Below, one piece after another: positions 5,460 to 8,401 of a stretch of DNA of 8,401 nt. Numbering within the stretch: position 1 is the stretch's first letter; the number at the start of each line of letters is the position of its first letter. Made by a program: the position numbers and the translations under genes. The notes beneath the pieces were generated by a model. That model was not told the origin of the DNA, searched no databases, and saw nothing but the letters and a program-made list of their open reading frames with translations. The stretch is taken from NCBI GenBank assembly GCA_945876515.1, contig CAMCPF010000115.1, forward strand, positions 1 through 8,401, in the 5' to 3' direction. The DNA comes from Candidatus Kuenenia stuttgartensis. GTDB lineage: Bacteria; Planctomycetota; Planctomycetia; Pirellulales; UBA1268.

Positions 5460-6659
5460 ATGGTTCCGCGCTGGCATCGCTTCTCGGCATCGCACGCGTG
5501 GCTGACGGCCATCGTCGTGGTGACTGCCACGAGCGTCGATGCGGCCCGCGTGGACGCCGCCCAATCGCCCACCGTCGAGGTGGCCGGCTCGGTCAGGCTG
5601 CCAGCCTCGCTGGGGCCGGGCGACCCGGCATTGACGGGCCTCAGCGGCATCACGTGGCTGGGCGACGACCGCTACGCCGCCGTGCTCGACAACAGTGACC
5701 GGCTGCTGCTGTTTCGGCTCGCGCTCGACCCCACGGGCGCGCCCGAAGCGGCCTCCGACCTGCGGCTTGTCACGCTGGGCGAGCATCATGACTACGAGGA
5801 CGTCGCTCCCTGCCCCCCCGCGCTCGCCAGCCGCATCGCCACCAAGCGGCGGGAGCGGGGCGACCCGGTCCCGGCCACCGTGCTGCTGGTGTGCGAGGAG
5901 GACACGCCCGCCGTCCGAGCCATCGACGCCGATGCGGGCAGCCTGCTGGGCATCGTCCCCATCCCGCCGCGGTTTCTGCAGCGGCGGCCCAACCGCGGCC
6001 TGGAGTCGATCGCCGTGGAGCCCGATGGCCGCTGCATCTGGACTGCGACCGAGGAGGCCCTGCCCGCCGACGGACCGGCTTCCGCCGAGGGGCGCGGCAC
6101 CGTGGTTCGGATCGCACGGATCCCGGTGCCGGACACCCTGGATCCGCAGCCCGCCGCGGAGTTCGCGTATGCCGTCGATCCGCCCCACGCCTTCGCCCGG
6201 CTGCTGACCGGCGAGCCGCTGGCCGGCCTCGTGGCGATCGTTCCGCTCGGTGGCGGCCGCCTGCTCGCGCTGGAGCGGGCCGCGGGGCCAGGCCTGCCCC
6301 CGTTTGAAAGTCGGCTCGCCTTGATCGACACGTCGTCGGGCCGCGACGTCTCCGCACGGGAGGGGGGGCTGGCGCACCGGCCCGAGGATCACCTCGCCCC
6401 GATCCGCTTCTGGAAGGACACGCTCGGCTGCAACCTCGAGGGACTGTGCCTTGGTCCGACACTGGGCAACGGCCCACGCGTGCTCGTCGGCGTGGCCGAC
6501 AACGGCGGCCTCGGCACCCCGACTCAGCTCGTGACTCTTCGATTTCAGGACGGACCGGCCCCGATCGATGCGTCGGCCCTGGGGCTGGCGGCGGCCCTCG
6601 CGGGCACCGCGCTCTTGGCCCTGCGGCTCACCAGCCCATCACCATGTTCGACTCGATGA
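5460..6659 (+). CDS. Exported phytase-like (esterase-like activity of phytase family) beta-propeller protein
   Basis: The 399-residue protein resembles the 'esterase-like activity of phytase' domain family, predicted beta-propellers whose substrates are mostly unproven. A signal peptide spans about residues 1-34 (hydrophobic AWLTAIVVVTATSVDAA, 13-29). Family-like segments follow: LSGITWLGDDRYAAVLDNSD (61-80), HHDYEDVAP (109-117), NRGLESIAVEPDG (178-190) with WTATEEALPADGP (194-206), GLVAIVPLGGGRLLALERA (256-274), and NLEGLCLGP (325-333) with VLVGVADNGG (341-350). Acidic residues in DYED, LES and LEG could bind a metal. A C-terminal hydrophobic stretch (371-390) suggests a membrane anchor. Family assignment is good; substrate and actual phosphatase activity are unknown. 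Its last 32 bp overlap the opposing 108-aa gene. The ATG at 5460 is the first in frame ahead of the signal peptide. Confidence 0.8.
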   Translation: MVPRWHRFSASHAWLTAIVVVTATSVDAARVDAAQSPTVEVAGSVRLPASLGPGDPALTGLSGITWLGDDRYAAVLDNSDRLLLFRLALDPTGAPEAASDLRLVTLGEHHDYEDVAPCPPALASRIATKRRERGDPVPATVLLVCEEDTPAVRAIDADAGSLLGIVPIPPRFLQRRPNRGLESIAVEPDGRCIWTATEEALPADGPASAEGRGTVVRIARIPVPDTLDPQPAAEFAYAVDPPHAFARLLTGEPLAGLVAIVPLGGGRLLALERAAGPGLPPFESRLALIDTSSGRDVSAREGGLAHRPEDHLAPIRFWKDTLGCNLEGLCLGPTLGNGPRVLVGVADNGGLGTPTQLVTLRFQDGPAPIDASALGLAAALAGTALLALRLTSPSPCSTR

Positions 6660-6954
6660 CCTTCCGGGCCCGCTCGAGATCGTCGCCGGTCTCGTGCATG
6701 TAGAGCCGGATCGCGTGCACCTTGTCGCCCGACGCCTTCGCCAGGCACTCGCGGGCGGTGTGGCAGGGATCGACCCGCGAGTCGGTCAGGCCCAGGGCTG
6801 ATTTGGAAATCACCCAGGTATCCCGGGGTCGGCGGGTGAGCCGGACGATGTCCTCGGTGGGATAGGCGTCGCGGACCACCTCCCCCGCCGCCTGCTCGTC
6901 AGCGGCCCATGAGATGATGATGTGGGCGCTGGTCTCGATCTCGAAGAGCGGCAT
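6628..6954 (-). CDS. Conserved-looking small protein of 108 residues, function unknown
   Basis: I do not recognise a family with a known function. The protein starts MPLFEIETSAHIIISWAADE, a likely beta strand then helix, and continues with YPTEDIVRLTRRPRDTWVIS (31-50), a segment with two cysteines, DPCHTAREC (62-70), and an amphipathic helix-rich end (DDLERARKVIESNMVMGW, 91-108). It has no signal peptide or membrane segment and looks like a compact cytoplasmic alpha/beta domain. The frame is open further upstream, to 7104, but those codons look non-coding. The ATG at 6954 has GGAG 9 nt upstream and sits about 20 nt after the expected start site of a good promoter at 6980-7008. Its 3' end overlaps the phytase-like gene tail to tail, and it is divergent from the TPR gene. 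Confidence 0.75.
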   Translation of the reverse strand: MPLFEIETSAHIIISWAADEQAAGEVVRDAYPTEDIVRLTRRPRDTWVISKSALGLTDSRVDPCHTARECLAKASGDKVHAIRLYMHETGDDLERARKVIESNMVMGW

Positions 6955-6979
6955 GGCCGGCGGCTCCAGGGGTGAGGGC

Positions 6980-7008
6980 AGGCTACGGGACTCACCCGCC
7001 AGCGTCAA
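6980..7008 (-). promoter_or_regulatory. Sigma70-type promoter of the 108-aa protein gene
   Basis: On the minus strand TTGACG (7008-7003) is followed by exactly 17 bp and then TAGCCT (6985-6980). The -35 matches consensus at five of six positions, the -10 at three, including the key A2 and T6. The expected transcription start, near 6973, gives a leader of about 20 nt carrying the GGAG site. This is the best-formed promoter in the window. Confidence 0.6.
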
Positions 7009-7021
7009 ACCGGCGGCCGGT
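7009..7021. promoter_or_regulatory. 13-bp palindrome between two divergent genes, possible operator
   Basis: ACCGGC (7009-7014) and GCCGGT (7016-7021) are perfect reverse complements around one base. The palindrome abuts the -35 of the 108-aa gene and lies 90 nt before the TPR gene start. Position suits an operator, but short GC palindromes arise often by chance in this base composition. Confidence 0.25.
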
Positions 7022-7111
7022 ACGGCCCGGGTGGATAAACTGGAGGGGTGTCCGACAACGACCTCGGCGCATCCCGACCGCCCCGCGGCCGGTCCCCAGG
7101 GCAACGCCTCG

Positions 7112-8068
7112 ATGAACTACGACCGTCTCGGCTTTCCGATTCCGCCCGAGTTCGACCGGCCGGCCGACCAATCCTCCGCGCCCGCCGCGGCAGCCGGCCG
7201 CACCCGGGGCTCCCGCAGCGGACCGGGGCCTGCCAAGCGGATCATCCTGGTGGCGGTGCTCCTCGGATTGATCATCCCGGCCTTGGTGGCGCCCGCCGTG
7301 ATGCCGGCGGTGCGACTGGGCGTGATGCAGTGGTCGCTCGAGCGGGCGATCCTCCGCGAGGGCCGCGGCTCGCTCGGCGCCGCGATCGACGACATGACCC
7401 GCGCGATCGCCTGGGGCGGGCCGCTCCTGGAGAAGGAACCGGTCGAGAAGAGCCGGCTGCTGTGCTGGCGGGCGATGCTCCAGATCGAGAACGGCGACCC
7501 GTCCGCCGCTCTGACCGATGCGACGCAGGCCGCCGCGATCGCACCGACGGCCGTGCAGCCGCAGCGGGTGATGGCGCTGGCGCACGTGATCCGCGGTGAC
7601 GCCGACGCGGCCCTGGCGGCAGCCGAGACGGCCGTCGAGCTGGCCGGTCCTGGTCATCCCGAGGCGCTCAATCATCGCGCCTACATCCGCGCCCTGGTCG
7701 GCCGGGGACTCGAGGCTGCACTCGCCGACATTGAGACGGCGCTCGAGGGCAGCGGCGAAGGGAGCCCGGAGTTCCTCGACACCCGCGGCTTCGTGCTCCA
7801 TCTGCTCGGCCGGCAGCAGGAGGCACTGGCCGATCTGAACACGGCGATCGACGCCTCGCAGGAACAGCGGCGGCGGCTGCTCCTGCTCTCAGGTCACGTG
7901 ACGGACGGCGAGCTGGCCTATCGGCTGCGGACGGCCGACCACGGCCTGGCGGTGATGCACCACCACCGCGGGCTCGCCTGCCTTGCGCTCGGGCTGCAAC
8001 GCCAGGCCGAGCAGGATCTGGCGATCGCCGACAAGAAGGGCTTCGACCCGTCCCGCGGGATTTTCTAG
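7112..8068 (+). CDS. Single-pass membrane protein with tetratricopeptide (TPR) repeats
   Basis: The 318-residue protein begins MNYDRLGFPIPPEFDRPADQ, followed by a Ser/Ala/Gly/Arg linker (21-42), one transmembrane segment (RIILVAVLLGLIIPALVAPA, 43-62) and an all-helical C-terminal domain. TPR-like helical pairs run from about 76 to 312; the clearest are near 116-147 (CWRAMLQIENGDPSAALTDA), 183-214 (ALNHRAYIRALVGRGLEAAL), 219-250 (FLDTRGFVLHLLGRQQEALA) and 281-312 (VMHHHRGLACLALGLQRQAE). TPRs mediate protein-protein contacts, so this is probably an envelope scaffold; the partner is unknown. With positive charges before the membrane segment, the TPR domain is likely on the outer side, which is an inference. 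The frame is open upstream to 6914, but the ATG at 7112 is preferred because the earlier codons overlap the opposing gene. The Shine-Dalgarno is weak (AGGG about 9 nt upstream). Confidence 0.87.
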   Translation: MNYDRLGFPIPPEFDRPADQSSAPAAAAGRTRGSRSGPGPAKRIILVAVLLGLIIPALVAPAVMPAVRLGVMQWSLERAILREGRGSLGAAIDDMTRAIAWGGPLLEKEPVEKSRLLCWRAMLQIENGDPSAALTDATQAAAIAPTAVQPQRVMALAHVIRGDADAALAAAETAVELAGPGHPEALNHRAYIRALVGRGLEAALADIETALEGSGEGSPEFLDTRGFVLHLLGRQQEALADLNTAIDASQEQRRRLLLLSGHVTDGELAYRLRTADHGLAVMHHHRGLACLALGLQRQAEQDLAIADKKGFDPSRGIF

Positions 8069-8074
8069 CTTCAC

Positions 8075-8105
8075 GGCCGCAGGGGCATCCATGCCCCCTG
8101 CGGCC
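8075..8105 (+). terminator. Hairpin after the TPR gene
   Basis: GGCCGCA (8075-8081) pairs with TGCGGCC (8099-8105) and GGGGC (8082-8086) with GCCCC (8093-8097), with a single bulged C and a 6-nt loop ATCCAT. It starts 6 nt after the TPR stop codon. No T-run follows, so it may be a non-canonical terminator or a 3' end stabiliser. Confidence 0.55.
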
Positions 8106-8107
8106 TT

Positions 8108-8138
8108 GGCGGCCCTCGGGCCTTCGGCCCCGGCCGCC
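8108..8138 (+). terminator. Second GC-rich hairpin following the TPR gene
   Basis: Outer arms GGCGGCC (8108-8114) and GGCCGCC (8132-8138) and inner arms GGGCC (8118-8122) and GGCCC (8126-8130) are perfect complements, with a small asymmetric internal loop. It follows the first hairpin by 2 nt; together they probably insulate the TPR gene from the tRNA gene. Confidence 0.45.
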
Positions 8139-8248
8139 GGCCGCACCTCCGGGCAGCCGTGCTCGTGCGCGTTGGTGGCGCGCGGCGGTTGCTCGGACGA
8201 ATCAACGCAGCATTCCATGCCGCGTCTGCGGCTGAATCTGGGTGTCGC

Positions 8249-8276
8249 TTCGCGCGGGGCGGGCGGGCGGTATACT
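8249..8276 (+). promoter_or_regulatory. Probable promoter of the tRNA-Asp gene
   Basis: TATACT (8271-8276) matches TATAAT at five of six positions and lies 46 nt before the mature tRNA. The best -35 candidate, TTCGCG (8249-8254), is poor, at 16-bp spacing. The spacer is almost pure G and C (GGGGCGGGCGGGCGG). The stretch from 8139 to 8322 otherwise holds nothing I can identify beyond a small hairpin, GCCGC/GCGGC, near 8219-8232. Confidence 0.5.
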
Positions 8277-8322
8277 TGCCCGGCTGCGGTGACAGACCCG
8301 GTGCCGGCCTCGGTCGGACAAC

Positions 8323-8396
8323 GGGGGTGTAGCTCAGTTGGTTAGAGCGCCAGCCTGTCACGTTGGAGGCCGCGGGTTCGAGTCCCGTCACCCTCG
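8323..8396 (+). tRNA. tRNA-Asp, anticodon GTC
   Basis: The full cloverleaf can be drawn. The acceptor stem GGGGGTG (8323-8329) pairs with CACCCTC (8389-8395) with one G-U. The D arm is GCTC/GAGC around AGTTGGTTA. The anticodon stem CCAGC/GTTGG holds the loop CTGTCAC with GTC at 8357-8359. The variable loop is AGGCC, and the T arm GCGGG/CCCGT holds TTCGAGT. The discriminator base is G (8396), which, with GUC, is an Asp identity element. CCA is not encoded; CTTCT follows, so the end must be added by the CCA enzyme. The gene ends 5 nt before the window edge, so neighbours downstream are not visible. Confidence 0.97.
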
Positions 8397-8401
8397 CTTC
8401 T

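Noticed and set aside
7048..7599. GTG start right after TGGAGG, encoding MSDNDLGAS and onward
   Set aside because: The Shine-Dalgarno-like sequence is only 1 nt from the GTG, and the downstream product is an Arg-rich off-frame reading of the TPR gene. A real short leader peptide cannot be excluded, but nothing supports it.
8071..8391. Minus-strand frame beginning MTGLEPAASNVTGWRSNQLSY
   Set aside because: This string is the antisense translation of the tRNA gene, a well-known source of false protein entries. The rest lies over the hairpins and has no coding character.
8323..8401. tRNA-Asp gene as an integration site
   Set aside because: No integrase, no duplicated tRNA 3' end and no mobile gene is visible in the window. 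The downstream side is outside the window.
1..8401. CRISPR array, insertion sequence, phage, toxin-antitoxin or defence genes
   Set aside because: No regularly spaced long repeats, transposase or nuclease motifs, or small paired genes of that type were found. The gene content is housekeeping and envelope.

Overview
The window looks like chromosomal core sequence from a high-GC bacterium, most likely a planctomycete (Pirellulales-like). The pointers are the very high GC (about 70% by eye), a glutamyl-tRNA synthetase with the planctomycete-style long segment after KLSKR, a lipoprotein with a Trp-rich start after its cysteine, and several hydrophobic or TPR proteins of a kind common in that phylum. 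The lineage call is an inference from protein style, not from a search.

Layout. From the left edge, the minus strand carries the 5' part of a PfkB-family sugar kinase gene (cut by the window edge), gltX, and upstream of gltX a polytopic membrane protein gene. The last two are 28 nt apart and probably co-transcribed; the kinase gene may also have its own promoter. A 400-nt divergent intergenic region follows, with two inverted repeats next to the membrane protein gene and three 15-bp-phased GGYTTCT repeats next to a Mn-type superoxide dismutase gene on the plus strand. A 17-bp hairpin terminator closes the dismutase gene. Next come a Pro/Ala-rich lipoprotein gene and a secreted or anchored 'esterase-like activity of phytase' family gene, both plus strand. 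The latter converges with, and overlaps by 32 bp, a small minus-strand gene for a 108-aa protein of unknown function. That small gene is divergent from a single-pass TPR membrane protein gene. After a double hairpin, the window ends with a tRNA-Asp(GTC) gene.

How the genes relate. This is a mosaic of housekeeping functions (tRNA charging, a tRNA, superoxide detoxification, sugar phosphorylation) and envelope proteins, not one dedicated pathway. I found no mobile element, CRISPR array, toxin-antitoxin pair, phage gene or secondary-metabolite cluster, and no gene set that looks like a new defence or signalling system.

The most interesting signals are regulatory. A recurring -10-like motif TAGNNTGCC appears before three genes, with a related form before the tRNA. 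The phytase-like gene shows apparent leaderless-start geometry. There are phased repeats in front of the dismutase gene, a promoter-like -35 inside a terminator, and a palindrome between two divergent promoters.
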